A DNA stretch of 16,351 bases from Stemphylium vesicarium (taxonomy: Eukaryota; Ascomycota; Dothideomycetes; Pleosporales; Pleosporaceae), in NCBI GenBank assembly GCA_004380135.1, contig QXCR01000326.1, positions 1-16,351 on the forward strand, written 5' to 3'. A model generated the notes under the pieces. It saw only the letters and a program-made list of their open reading frames with translations. It had not been told where the DNA came from and searched no databases. This document shows positions 1 to 9,053 of this stretch, piece after piece. A program made the translations under genes and the position numbers. Within the stretch, counting starts at the first letter, position 1. Every line of letters starts with the position of its first letter.

Positions 1-15
1 CAGGCCTTCGGCCTG
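1..15. repeat. Perfect short hairpin at the left edge
   Basis: Six bases (1-6, caggcc) are the exact reverse complement of positions 10-15 (ggcctg), separated by three bases. The window begins here, so the structure may extend to the left. It could be the edge of a repeat, or chance. Confidence 0.4.
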
Positions 16-560
16 AGTGTTACACGAAGCCTTTCACTTAATCTTGATCTATGCTATAGGGCAAGAGCTACTATAAAATTAGTCAAATATAATAGAGCAG
101 CGAAAGGCTAGTATTCTCAAATACTAACAACATCAACACGGCCAAGTGAAGCAGGCGTCAGGGTCGTGGTTAGGCGAACCGCCATTCCTGGAATGCAGAC
201 ACGGCTTGCAGTACAGGCAATTTGCCAGACTGGACTGACAGAGGAGAGAACTTGAAAGCGACTGTTTGATTCAAAATGTATACGTTTTGGCGTACCAAGC
301 TCCAAATGGGAGAGGCAACTGCCAGCTGGGCTCAGTATCGCCTTCAGCTTGTCGACGATGACCGGTCATGGAACAGCTGCGTCACGTCTAAGCAAGAGAA
401 AGGCGTGATAAGGGTTGCAGTGCATGACAAGGCTGAATGATGTCCGGTGATGAGTGGCGAGTGTTTGGTACAGGGCAGGTGAGTGGGAGGAATGACGGGT
501 ACCAGCTGTGGCTTGTGTCAGGTCGCGCTATGCGGGTCCACGGTAGGCACCCATCAACCC

Positions 561-581
561 CGCCGCCCGCCGCCCGCCGCC
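561..581. repeat. Three tandem copies of a 7-bp C/G-rich unit
   Basis: The unit cgccgcc occurs three times without change, about 110 bases upstream of the ATG3 start codon. It may be a simple low-complexity microsatellite or a GC-rich promoter element. Nothing else supports a function. Confidence 0.6.
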
Positions 582-691
582 CCTCCAAGCACCAAGCAGG
601 TACAAACACATTATACAACATCACCAAAGACCAACAAAACGTCAGTTACCGGACATCTACACCGTAAACGAATCAGACACTCGCCAGCAAC

Positions 692-1848
692 ATGGCCTAC
701 AACTTTGTTAGGTCGTACATCGACACGTTCCGCGAGCGCACCGCCGCTATCAGCCACACATCGACATTCCGCGAGACGGGCCAGATAACGCCCGAGGAGT
801 TCGTTCTTGCTGGCGATTTCCTCGTCTTCAAGTTTCCGTCGTGGCAGTGGGCAGATGCATCATCACCTGCGAAGCGCGTATCGTACCTGCCTGAGGGAAA
901 GCAGTTCCTAGTAACGCGCGGGGTGCCCTGCCACCGACGGCTCGATGACAACTTCGCGGGAGAAGCCGGCCAGGACGAGACCATAGTGAGAGATGGCTTC
1001 ACAGCGGGGGAGGGCGCGACCGACGATGACGGCTGGCTGAGGACTGGCGGCATGGCAGCAAGCCAGGAGGCAAAGGTCCGCGATGTGCGCACGGTTGATG
1101 AGAGCGGCAACCTGGGCGCGGCAGAGGACGACGACGAGATACCCGACATGGAGGATATTGAAGACGACGACGAGGCCATCATAAGGGACCCAAAGGCCGA
1201 GTCGAATACCCAGGCGTAAGTCGGTCTACCGCCAATCTGCACGAGAAGGAGATGCTGACACTCTACAGTCCCCTTCGCACATACACCCTCTACATCACAT
1301 ACTCGGCACACTACCGCACCCCGCGATTATACCTCTCGGGCTACGGTTCCACATCCGTCCCACTGAAACCCCAAGAGATGATGGAGGACATTGTCGGAGA
1401 CTACAAGGACAAGACGGTCACCATCGAGGACTTCCCTTTCTTTGAAAACCCTCTCAAGACTGCTTCGGTACATCCTTGCAAGCACGCGTCTGTGATGAAG
1501 GTGCTCCTGGACCGCGCCGACGCTGCCTTGAAGCTGCGGCTCGCCAAGCTCAAAGCCGGCAAAGACGTCAGCAAGCTCGATAGCGGCATGGAAGCCCTGG
1601 TAGACGACACACGGTTATTGAAGCTTACCGAGCAAGCGAAGAACAGCAGTGGCGACGAGGCCAAGGATGACTGGGAGGTGCTGAGCGAGGGTGACGACGA
1701 TGAGGTAGCTATCCGCGTGGACCAGTACCTTGTCGTCTTCCTGAAGTTCATGGCTAGGTAAGCATGTTAATGTTGGACTTATGAGACCGTGCTAACAGTA
1801 TACAGTGTCACACCTGGCATAGAACACGACTTCACCATGGGAGTCTAA
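692..1848 (+). CDS. ATG3: Autophagy-related protein 3 (E2-like Atg8 conjugating enzyme)
   Basis: This 351-residue protein has exons 692-1215, 1269-1757 and 1806-1848, with introns of 53 and 48 nt. Atg3 takes Atg8 from Atg7 and transfers it to phosphatidylethanolamine on the forming autophagosome membrane. The N-terminus (MAYNFVRSYIDTFRE) is the conserved amphipathic, membrane-sensing start of the family. An acidic flexible segment (about residues 145-170) follows. The catalytic motif HPC...A places the active cysteine at residue 245. A WEVL sequence at 310-313 sits where yeast Atg3 has its Atg8-interacting WxxL motif. The C-terminus ends with an Atg3-like TPGIEHDFTM tail, reached only by removing the second intron. 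The start codon has a good context (caacATGG). Length fits filamentous-fungal Atg3 and is longer than yeast (310). All key residues are present. Confidence 0.96.
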
Positions 1849-2063
1849 GTAATCCTTGTCTTCTTTGGTACATATTTAGGCGTTGTATGGCATCATCACA
1901 GGGTTGGTATTCTGCTAAGCGGGCGTAGCGACACACATGAACGAGCAAACTAGAACATCAATCATCATTAACTTTTTGACAAAGTTTTTTAATTCAAGTC
2001 ATGAACATCACAGGCTGCACCACAGAAACAAAACAAGAGACGACAAGAAGTGATGTTACATGT

Positions 2064-2600
2064 CTATCGACGTCGGAACCCTCCAAAAGACTGCTTCCAA
2101 TTCCGCCCACCCGCAGGTCGACGCATCTCCGACTCATTTCCTTCGTACCCGAAGCTGCTTTCTGCGCGATGGAAAATGGCGCACAGCCTGTCGAACATGC
2201 TCGCTTCTTCCAAGGCCTTGGGTAGAGCTTGTGGTGCTTCCATAGAGCCAGGTGCAATGTCGCCTGAGAAGTCTTCCTCCTCGTCACCTGGGACATCCTC
2301 TGCCTCGTCCGTTGATGAAGAGTCAAAGAGGGCATGGAATTTGTTGTTTAATCGCACCCGCCATGGATCGACGTCGGATGATGCTGCGGATGCCGAGAGC
2401 CGTTCGGCAATCTCAAACTGCGAAAATTAGTCACATCTTCGTTGGGCGATTCGTAGTGGAGCATGACGACATACCTCTCGCAATCCTTGTAGTCGGTACT
2501 GTTCTGCTCGTTTCTGGAGTCGAGGTGCTGACGGTGATATGGGCATTGCTGAGACCAGGGCGAACAGGGCCACAAAGGCCATCAGGATGAAAGAGCGCAT
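2064..2600 (-). CDS. Small secreted protein with possible Kex2-processed propeptide, unknown function
   Basis: I do not recognise this family. Exon 1 is 2600-2475 and exon 2 is 2417-2064, joined in phase 0 over a 57-nt intron (GTATGT...GCAG), giving 159 residues. The start at 2600 is the first in-frame ATG and begins a clear signal peptide (MRSFILMAFVALFALVSA, residues 1-18). A dibasic LQKR follows at 28-31 and could be a Kex2 site releasing a 13-residue propeptide. The rest is charged: a Gln/Arg/Glu helix-like segment (about 33-55), an acidic stretch with DEEEDFSGD, one NES glycosylation sequon near the C-terminus, and a basic RRR end. It has only one cysteine, in the RLCAIF segment, unlike disulfide-rich effectors. 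It is convergent with ATG3, 215 bp apart. The secretion call is firmer than any role; a low-cysteine effector or a processed peptide precursor are both possible. Confidence 0.75.
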
Positions 2601-3836
2601 GTCCGAAGCGTGGACGGGATAGAGCTTGTAGAAATGACGTAGGTAGTTCAAGTCGAACGGGTGTAAATAGCTATCAAAGCCAAGTCGGTATAGTCTGGCT
2701 ACACACTCAAGATACCAGCGCTCTTATCAAAAGAAGCGTAACAAAGGATGAAAGGATGAGTAAATCAGGGATGAACAAGAGACAAGAGAAGTTAAAGAGA
2801 GGCTGCGCAAACCTGATTGCGCTTGTATATGGGTCGCAGGAACAGCCGGAGGGGTAGCCAACGAAGACCGGTTCGTCTACCGTCCCCAGACTTAGCCATA
2901 CGAGCTTTACTATATATGCACCAACCGGCGAAGCTCAACGCCCGTCAGAGGTTACGTCTCCCTGTCAATTATTCCGAAACGCAGGCCCGCGCACCAAAGG
3001 GTGGCGATCGGCAGCATGGAGGAAGCGGTAGACCGCGTTCGCGCCATCTTTAGCCCGCTATGTTGGGCCTGGGGTTGTGCTTAGTGGAGATGATGGTGCC
3101 CATTATCCCCAACCATCGCATGATTAGACGCCGCCGGAATGCTTGCTACAGGTACGTGCCTGCCTCATACGGTTGGATGGGGCGAGGAGTATGACGGGTA
3201 ATTGTTGAGACGAGCCAAAACCTGCATGAACGCTTGCTCTTCGGGCTGGAACCTGTCACCCACTGACGTTTTCTTCCAGAAATCCGGATACATCCCGTTT
3301 CAACCAGGTCAACGGCCCTAAAATGTTTCGACCCGGGCGATTGAGTAGATGCTACCCATGTGGCCGTTCCTCAGCAATTCCTCGGACATGGAGGCTGATA
3401 CAGAATTACGCCGAGTGATGGGCTTGAAGGATTGCGTATTTAGCCTCAAGAGGCGGTGGTTGAAACAGACGTCGCAGCTGGATTGCGCGTCAACGCGGGC
3501 GCTAAGAACTAGCGCGGGAAACAAATCGAGCCCTTGAACGCACGGACAGTGAAGGCTTACAGACGTCACGGCACAGGCAAACGATGCAAATGTGCCAAGA
3601 GCCCTGGGTCGAGCCCGGCCTCCCTACCTCACGCGAACGTCATGCACGATGCGCGACATTGAGAACAACATTAAACTCCCTTAACCCGATATACTTTTTG
3701 CCGTATTACCTCGGCACCTGTAAACAATGATCAACTGCACCTCTAGGCACGACAGTCGAAGAAACGCGACGCGCTTTTTGGATACTTCTTGACGAGCCTT
3801 GCTTCGAACAATCGGTTCAGCATAAGATTACTCGAT
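2601..3836. other. Intergenic region between two divergent genes, no gene seen
   Basis: This 1.24-kb gap must carry the promoter of the secreted-protein gene (left, minus strand) and that of the polymerase gene (right, plus strand). A TATA-like actatatatgc lies near 2910, about 310 bases upstream of the secreted-protein start. Open frames of 62-83 codons here (2817-3053, 3318-3569, 3349-3537) are arginine-rich or otherwise unlike known proteins, and I did not accept them. No tRNA or repeat was seen. Confidence 0.5.
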
Positions 3837-5960
3837 ATGGACGGCCAGGATCCTTCTTCCCAGACAACACGAGCCAGATCGCAGTCGCCGACATCAACGG
3901 TATCTGCCTCGGGGCTCGATCTTAGCAGGCTCCCGCCAATAGCCATCGTCACCGCGCACTTGAAAGATGATGAGCAGAAGACGCTCAAAGATGCCTTGCG
4001 CCAGCATGATGCGCCGCTTACTACGGATATTTCAAGGGCGAAGATCTTTGTGGGCAAGGTGGGGACTAAGAGAAGGGCTGAGTTCGAATTGAGATCGAGG
4101 AAATTAGTCGTCGAAGAGATCGTGCCCAAACGCCCTGCAAGTCCTGCGAAGATGAACAGTCACCCCAACAAAAAGCAGAGGCTTGCGAGATCCGCAGGTA
4201 GGCCCAACGAAGGAGACTCAACTACCGAGGAAGAAACGGGAGACGCTTCAGAAACTTATGACGAAGCGTCGAATAAGAAGCAATTTAACTCATCGTCTCC
4301 GCCATTGAAATCTTATCGTGATGCGCTACCTCCACTCATCTTTGAAAACTCTTCGAATGACGACGTCATTTGGGTCATCAAGTCTGACTGGGTAGAGGCT
4401 TGTATAGACGCGGATCATCTCGTCCCTCTAAGCGAAAACTTGGTGTACAAAGGGCGAGTGCGCGAACGACCAAAGTCATCGAAAGCCAAGTCTATCAAGG
4501 ATATCTTTTCCGTAGCACCGAAAAAAACACCCATGTCTCAGGCGCTCTTACCCACACGGCCGCATCCAGTACAGGATATCTTGGGTCGAGCAAAGTCAGA
4601 TGCGGTTGCGACATCGAGAAAGAGTACATATCAACCTCCTCGTTTTGGCAACAAAGTGTCCCGGCGTTTCGAAGGCAAGAGCTTTGCACCTTCTTCCCAG
4701 CCTAACGGCCACTCCTACGCTTCCCAAGCTACGCATCTTCTCCAGCAAACCACGAGCGAATATGAAGGGGAGGATAGTGACATACCAATGCCACCAGAAT
4801 GGGTGAAGAAGGGTATCAAGTATGCATGCCAGCGATTCACACCCGGTAACGGTCTCAATGAAGATTTTCTGGATCAGCTCAAGAAAATCAGGACTGCCCG
4901 GACTCTCATAGACGACGAAATAGGCGTCCGGGCGTACTCAACTATCATCGCATCAATCGCCGCCTACCCATTCAAGCTCAGCCATCCTCGCGAAATTGCG
5001 CAACTGCCTGGTTGTGATGAGAAGACCGCAGCCCTATTGGTCGAATGGAAGAATACCGGCAAGATTCAAGCAGTGGAGGAATATGAGCACGACAAGGCAA
5101 TGAAGGTTCTACGCTCATTCTACGACATCTGGGGTGTGGGTGCAAAGACGGCGCGACAATTTTACTACAACAATCACTGGACCGAGTTGGACGATATCAT
5201 TGAATATGGGTGGAACGATCTAGACAGGGTGCAGCAAATCGGCGTCAAGTACTACGATGAGTTCCAGGAACCAATCCCACGTACTGAAGTCGAGCACATT
5301 GCCTCTGTTGTTCGAGACCACGCAGTGCGACTTCGCGACGAACGCATCACTGTCACGATTGTCGGTGGCTATAGACGTGGCAAGGCAGCATCTGGAGACG
5401 TCGACATGATCGTTTCGCACCCCGAGTTGGAGAAAACAGCAGGCCTGATTCAAGAGATTGTCGAATCATTGGAGGACGCTGAGTGGATCACACATACATT
5501 GACGCTGAGCTTGAAGAATTCGAATCGCGGCCAGCATGCGCTACCTTTCCGCTCTACTAAAGCGGCTGGCGCCGGCTTCGACACTCTTGACAAAGCGCTC
5601 GTCGTCTGGCAAGACCCTGCTTGGCCGACTCGAGAACGTGACCTCGAGGAAGACCCACGAGCGAAGAACCCTGCTATCCATCGCCGAGTAGATATCATTG
5701 TCGCACCGTGGCGCACTGTGGGTTGTGCAGTCATGGGCTGGAGCGGAGGCACGACGTTCCAGCGAGATCTGCGGCGGTACGCGAAAGCAGTAAAAGGCTG
5801 GAAGTTTGACAGTAGCGGCATTCGAAGTCGCGTTAACGGCGAAGCAATCCTGTTGGAGGGACCCGATGGTGTTGCGGGCACACCTGAAGATGCCGAAAAG
5901 AAGGTGTTTGAAGGGTTGGGCCTCGAATACGTGCCACCTGAGTACAGAGTCACGTATTGA
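3837..5960 (+). CDS. POL4: Family-X DNA polymerase with BRCT region (Pol4; Pol mu/lambda-like)
   Basis: This single-exon gene encodes 707 residues. Family-X polymerases fill small gaps in non-homologous end joining and base excision repair in the nucleus. An N-terminal BRCT-like region spans about 30-200, ending with the Trp-containing VIWVIKSDWVEAC. A disordered linker follows. The 8-kDa helical domain begins near 340 with an LPG helix-hairpin-helix at 390-392; a second (GVGAKTARQF) lies near 434. The palm carries GGYRRGKAASGDVDM with metal-binding Asp521 and Asp523, and the third Asp619 in RRVDIIVAP. GWSGG (634-638) replaces the YF-type nucleotide-binding motif, as in Pol mu and TdT. The Pol beta lyase lysine position is Leu400. 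A long insertion between the palm strands (about 560-612) resembles Loop 1. I chose the ATG at 3837; the frame is open 16 codons further upstream but without an ATG. Confidence 0.93.
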   Translation: MDGQDPSSQTTRARSQSPTSTVSASGLDLSRLPPIAIVTAHLKDDEQKTLKDALRQHDAPLTTDISRAKIFVGKVGTKRRAEFELRSRKLVVEEIVPKRPASPAKMNSHPNKKQRLARSAGRPNEGDSTTEEETGDASETYDEASNKKQFNSSSPPLKSYRDALPPLIFENSSNDDVIWVIKSDWVEACIDADHLVPLSENLVYKGRVRERPKSSKAKSIKDIFSVAPKKTPMSQALLPTRPHPVQDILGRAKSDAVATSRKSTYQPPRFGNKVSRRFEGKSFAPSSQPNGHSYASQATHLLQQTTSEYEGEDSDIPMPPEWVKKGIKYACQRFTPGNGLNEDFLDQLKKIRTARTLIDDEIGVRAYSTIIASIAAYPFKLSHPREIAQLPGCDEKTAALLVEWKNTGKIQAVEEYEHDKAMKVLRSFYDIWGVGAKTARQFYYNNHWTELDDIIEYGWNDLDRVQQIGVKYYDEFQEPIPRTEVEHIASVVRDHAVRLRDERITVTIVGGYRRGKAASGDVDMIVSHPELEKTAGLIQEIVESLEDAEWITHTLTLSLKNSNRGQHALPFRSTKAAGAGFDTLDKALVVWQDPAWPTRERDLEEDPRAKNPAIHRRVDIIVAPWRTVGCAVMGWSGGTTFQRDLRRYAKAVKGWKFDSSGIRSRVNGEAILLEGPDGVAGTPEDAEKKVFEGLGLEYVPPEYRVTY

Positions 5961-6105
5961 AGAGAGATAATATCTGCATTCATGTAAAGATCACCTCGTC
6001 ACTTCATACATTCAAAAGAACAACACCGCAAAAGCACTGTCACACCTCGTACTTCACCTTTCTCGGTCTCAACAACACCGCCAACCATCCCCACCTTTCG
6101 CCATC

Positions 6106-6450
6106 ATGATCCCCCAAAACACAAAATCCAAACCATGGAACCCCACCGTCTCAAAAATATGTTCACAACAACCCTCAAACTCCTCACCGGAATCATACTC
6201 TACATCTCCATTCTCCCTTTCCTCCTGCTCTGGCGCCTCTCCCTCTACCCCCTTCTCCCCTTCTCCGCCCACACCCCCGCTCTATCCCACTACACCGCGA
6301 ATCTCACCACCCTCCACACAAACACCCTGTTCAGCCCGCTCCTTCGATACCGCATCTGCATCCTCAGCAGCACGCTCCTGCTCGTCCAAACCATCTTCTC
6401 GCTCGCCGTGCTCGAAAAAGCACTCGTGCGCTTCGTACCATTGTGTATAG
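6106..6450 (+). other. Out-of-frame upstream ORF overlapping the next gene's start
   Basis: An ATG at 6106 lies 29 bases before the accepted start at 6135 and opens a different frame of 114 codons running inside the membrane-protein gene. Its product would be Ser/Pro-rich and low in complexity, so I do not call it a protein. If the transcript includes it, scanning ribosomes would meet this ATG (context gccatcATGa) before the stronger accATGg at 6135. It could lower translation of the main frame. Confidence 0.4.
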
Positions 6451-7097
6451 CGCACTTCCGCGCCAAACACGCACACAGCAGTGAATCGGAAAAGCGCGCC
6501 GAGCTCTTGGTCCACTTGGGTGTGTTTATAATGAGCTGTGCACCGTTTTTCGGCACGGTGGGTGCGGGCGTGAGTGTGCTTTATTATGCAAGGAAGGTTT
6601 GGGTGTATGGACGGTTTGAGAGGAAGATGGTTCGGTTGCCTGGTGGGAAGGGGTATTATATGCCTGAGCCTGCGACGAAAGAAGAAGAAGAAGGGGGGAA
6701 GAAGACGGTAGCTGAGACGGTAGCGGATGCGATGAGGTGTGTTGGGGAGTTGCATGTTCCGCATCTTCACCATCACCATGATCAGGGTCGTCAAGATGCG
6801 CACATGCACGGCAATCCACCAACTGGGATTAAGCCGGATGTCTTGTTCCAGCAGCCGGAAGATGGGCTGGCTTCGCGCGCTGAATCTGCTTCGGTCCCGC
6901 AGGCAGCAGTGGTTCGGGAACCGGAGCCTGTGGCAAGGAAGTTCGATAGCAATCCGTATACGCTGGCAGGCGTCATGTCGATTTGGAGTGGGCAGAGAGA
7001 TAAGTTGAAGAGCGGGTATGATGGGCGGGATGTACGGAGGAGGAATTTTGAAGAAGATATTGAGATGGGAGAGGGTATGGGTATGAGTAGGAGGTGA
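6135..7097 (+). CDS. Membrane protein of unknown function with His-rich segment
   Basis: I do not recognise this family. The single exon encodes 320 residues. Three hydrophobic segments are visible at about 14-43, 74-93 and 126-151. After the third, basic residues (RKVWVYGRFERK) suggest the long C-terminal half lies in the cytosol. That half contains a glutamate-rich stretch (near 180), a His-rich cluster at 207-226 with eight histidines in twenty residues, and a segment starting SNPYTLAG near 272 that looks conserved-like. The cluster could bind metal ions, but this is inference. The gene starts only 174 bp after the polymerase stop on the same strand. The plus strand is pyrimidine-rich over the membrane segments and purine-rich afterwards. 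A 302-codon frame on the other strand (7190-6282) is judged a shadow, because only this frame gives organised membrane spans. Confidence 0.75.
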   Translation: MEPHRLKNMFTTTLKLLTGIILYISILPFLLLWRLSLYPLLPFSAHTPALSHYTANLTTLHTNTLFSPLLRYRICILSSTLLLVQTIFSLAVLEKALVRFVPLCIAHFRAKHAHSSESEKRAELLVHLGVFIMSCAPFFGTVGAGVSVLYYARKVWVYGRFERKMVRLPGGKGYYMPEPATKEEEEGGKKTVAETVADAMRCVGELHVPHLHHHHDQGRQDAHMHGNPPTGIKPDVLFQQPEDGLASRAESASVPQAAVVREPEPVARKFDSNPYTLAGVMSIWSGQRDKLKSGYDGRDVRRRNFEEDIEMGEGMGMSRR

Positions 7098-7327
7098 AGA
7101 GTTGTGGAAGGAGAAGTTCGATACTATGCCGGAGCGTTTACGCATGGAAGTAAATCGTATGCTTGAGAATACAGATGTGATTATAAACACTACGCTGAAG
7201 CTATTGGTATCTTCCGAACCCTACTCCTCTCAAACATACTGCCTCAACTCCACCTTCCCTATTAGTTACCCCCGGCCAACACCCCCACACCCCCAAAAGA
7301 ATCAGAACATCAAAGTGAATGCCGAGC

Positions 7328-8258
7328 TCAAGTACTCTTACCCTGCTCCTTAGCAGCATCCAGATGCCACCTCATAATCTTCTGGAAGATACCTTTGCCC
7401 TCACCCTCAATCACATCACCGTGGCAAGGGATAATCCTCTCAAACCCCCACTTATCAATCCTCTCCATGCTGCTCGCAAATCCCTTGCGATCACTCGCAC
7501 TAGTGCCATACCAAATGGTGCGCTGCTGCCACTTGGCATCGCCCTTTGTGCTCTGCAGAGCGGTGAAGATCTTGGTCAGAATGCCGGTATTGGGGTCGAC
7601 GCCCGACTTGCTGAATTGCTCCGTGGCAGGTAGGTTGAACATGAGATCGGCCATGATGAGGCTGCGCGTGGGACGGTGGTGGAACACGAGTTCCTTGTTG
7701 ATGTGCGAGGGGACGTATTCCCAATCGAATTCTGCGTCGAATTCGGGCGAGATGGAGGACACGGGTTTGGAAGCGCTGAAGACGACGCCAAAGGGTACGT
7801 TTTCGTTGTTTTGCTTTGCGCGCTTCTCGGGGAGGACGTCTGGCCCCATTACCTGGGCGTTGGGGTATTCGGCGTGCCAGGGGCCGAGAAAAATGTGGTG
7901 CTGTTGTTTTCTTGTGTTAGTGATTTCGGATTGTTGGCGAGTAGTGAGACATACCTCGTTGTCGAGCGCGGCAATGTATTTTACTTCGCCCATCTCGGAC
8001 ACTTTGCGCTTTACATCGTCGGTCAAGGCGACGGGAGAGAAGATGGCGAGAGCACCGGATTCCAGGCGCACTATTGCTGATGTGAGCACTTGCTTTCAGA
8101 ACTTTGACTGCGTGGCGCATACCAATGGTTCCTCTTCCGCCAATCTTGACGCGACCGAATCTCCAAAACGGCACCGACAGCGTTGTGACCACGCGCGGAA
8201 CAACATCGCGAATCACCATGACGCTCGCGGGGTCAGAGGGTACTAATTTCGACGTCAT
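7328..8258 (-). CDS. DUF4336 domain protein
   Basis: The exons are 8258-8123, 8070-7955 and 7900-7328, giving 274 residues; introns are 52 and 54 nt. From memory the protein matches the DUF4336 family, whose biochemical role is unknown and which I believe resembles the metallo-beta-lactamase fold. Splicing restores two family-like stretches: GGRGTIVRLESGALAIFSPVAL across the first intron and ALDNEHHIFLGPWHAEYP across the second. His85-His86 and the C-terminal CHGD (243-246) are candidate metal-site residues by analogy only; the classic HxHxDH motif is not present. The start at 8258 is the first in-frame ATG; the frame is open upstream but lacks an ATG. The second intron is a multiple of three without a stop, so a retained form would stay in frame. 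The 3' end faces the membrane-protein gene, 230 bp away. Confidence 0.88.
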
Positions 8259-9053
8259 CTTGAAGTAGGTGAGGATATGGATGTATAGGTAGAAACAAGC
8301 GAGTTTGGAACGAAGGCTTTGAAGGGTATTTAGGAGGATGCGTCGGATGCTTGGGGAATCTGGATGGAAGACGTAATGCTGTGAGACCCTGCTATGACGC
8401 AATGTTCGAGATTAAAGCTTGGAGATTTGGAAACTACGATTCCACAACCATCGCATCATGTGTTGGTCTATATATGGGCAAAGTAGACACCTCGGCCGGT
8501 GTATGACAAAGTTCATGTTGTCCAGATTCAGTTTGCGATGCATGGTGGGGAGATGTCATGCGAGTAAGTGCTTTGTCGCATGGGCCGAGGTGTCGCGCTT
8601 CGACCGTTAACTAAACATCCCTGGAGAACGCGCTTTCTTTGTCAGCCGCGTCACGAAATCACTGCATCTAGAACTCGTCTTCATAGCAACTCTCGGTCGT
8701 TTTCGTAGGCGTATGATTTGTTTTGCATGTGATTACGCTAGTTGATTCAACGTCATCCTCTCTCTACTGAGTAACCCGTGCTGCTCCTCGCCTCCTACCC
8801 CTATCGCCAGAATATGCATTCGCCATTTGGTCTTCGGCTATCCCGTAGTTCTATCTAGGGATGCAGCGGACCGTCGACCCACATAATCAACAGACCCACA
8901 ATCCGTCTTTTCATGGAGATGTCTCGAGTGGAGCGCATAGCTCAACGGACGAAGTTTCGCGGGGCGTGCGATGCCAGTATTTGGAAGCATCGCAGACTGG
9001 GCGATCGGGCCAGACTCGCAGTCTATCGTAAGATGCTACTAGTTGGTGCATCT
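8259..9053. other. Intergenic region upstream of the DUF4336 gene, no gene seen
   Basis: This gap holds the DUF4336 promoter (left part, minus strand) and the 3' flank of RRP45 (right part). A TATA-like tctatatatggg lies near 8467. A perfect 12-bp inverted repeat (8486-8497 and 8583-8594) brackets 85 bases. Small open frames of 63 and 84 codons on the plus strand (8419-8610, 8913-9167) have no recognisable content; the second overlaps the antisense end of RRP45. Confidence 0.5.
8486..8594. repeat. Perfect 12-bp inverted repeat with 85-nt spacer
   Basis: gacacctcggcc (8486-8497) is the exact reverse complement of ggccgaggtgtc (8583-8594). The arms lie about 230-335 bases upstream of the DUF4336 start codon. 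The pair could be binding sites for a zinc-cluster type regulator, whose sites often hold CGG/CCG, or the stem of a structured RNA. Neither is shown. Confidence 0.55.

Larger units (their letters stand above)
1..691. other. Upstream flank of ATG3, no gene seen
   Basis: No convincing coding region is visible here. The first ~130 bases are AT-rich and hold a hairpin with a perfect 7-bp stem (109-115 with 120-126). Nearer to ATG3 the sequence becomes GC-rich, with a short C/G repeat at 561-581. The stretch from about 590 to 691 is A/C-rich and is the probable promoter and 5' leader of ATG3. Short open frames on both strands have no recognisable content. Confidence 0.5.

Noticed and set aside
697..1311. 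A 204-codon minus-strand frame opposite ATG3
   Set aside because: It is serine-rich and mirrors the acidic ATG3 codons; ATG3 on the plus strand is a clear family match.
2601..2651. N-terminal extension of the secreted protein
   Set aside because: It lacks an ATG and would bury the signal peptide; the ATG at 2600 begins an ideal signal sequence.
3789..3836. Sixteen-codon N-terminal extension of the polymerase
   Set aside because: The extension has no ATG; it would start with TTG. The first in-frame ATG is at 3837.
5450..5983. A 177-codon minus-strand frame opposite the polymerase palm domain
   Set aside because: It lies fully within the catalytic region of the polymerase, whose motifs are intact.
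6282..7190. A 302-codon minus-strand frame opposite the His-rich membrane protein
   Set aside because: Its product is a low-complexity mix of His, Arg and Pro with no organised domain; the plus-strand frame gives ordered membrane spans and a good start context.
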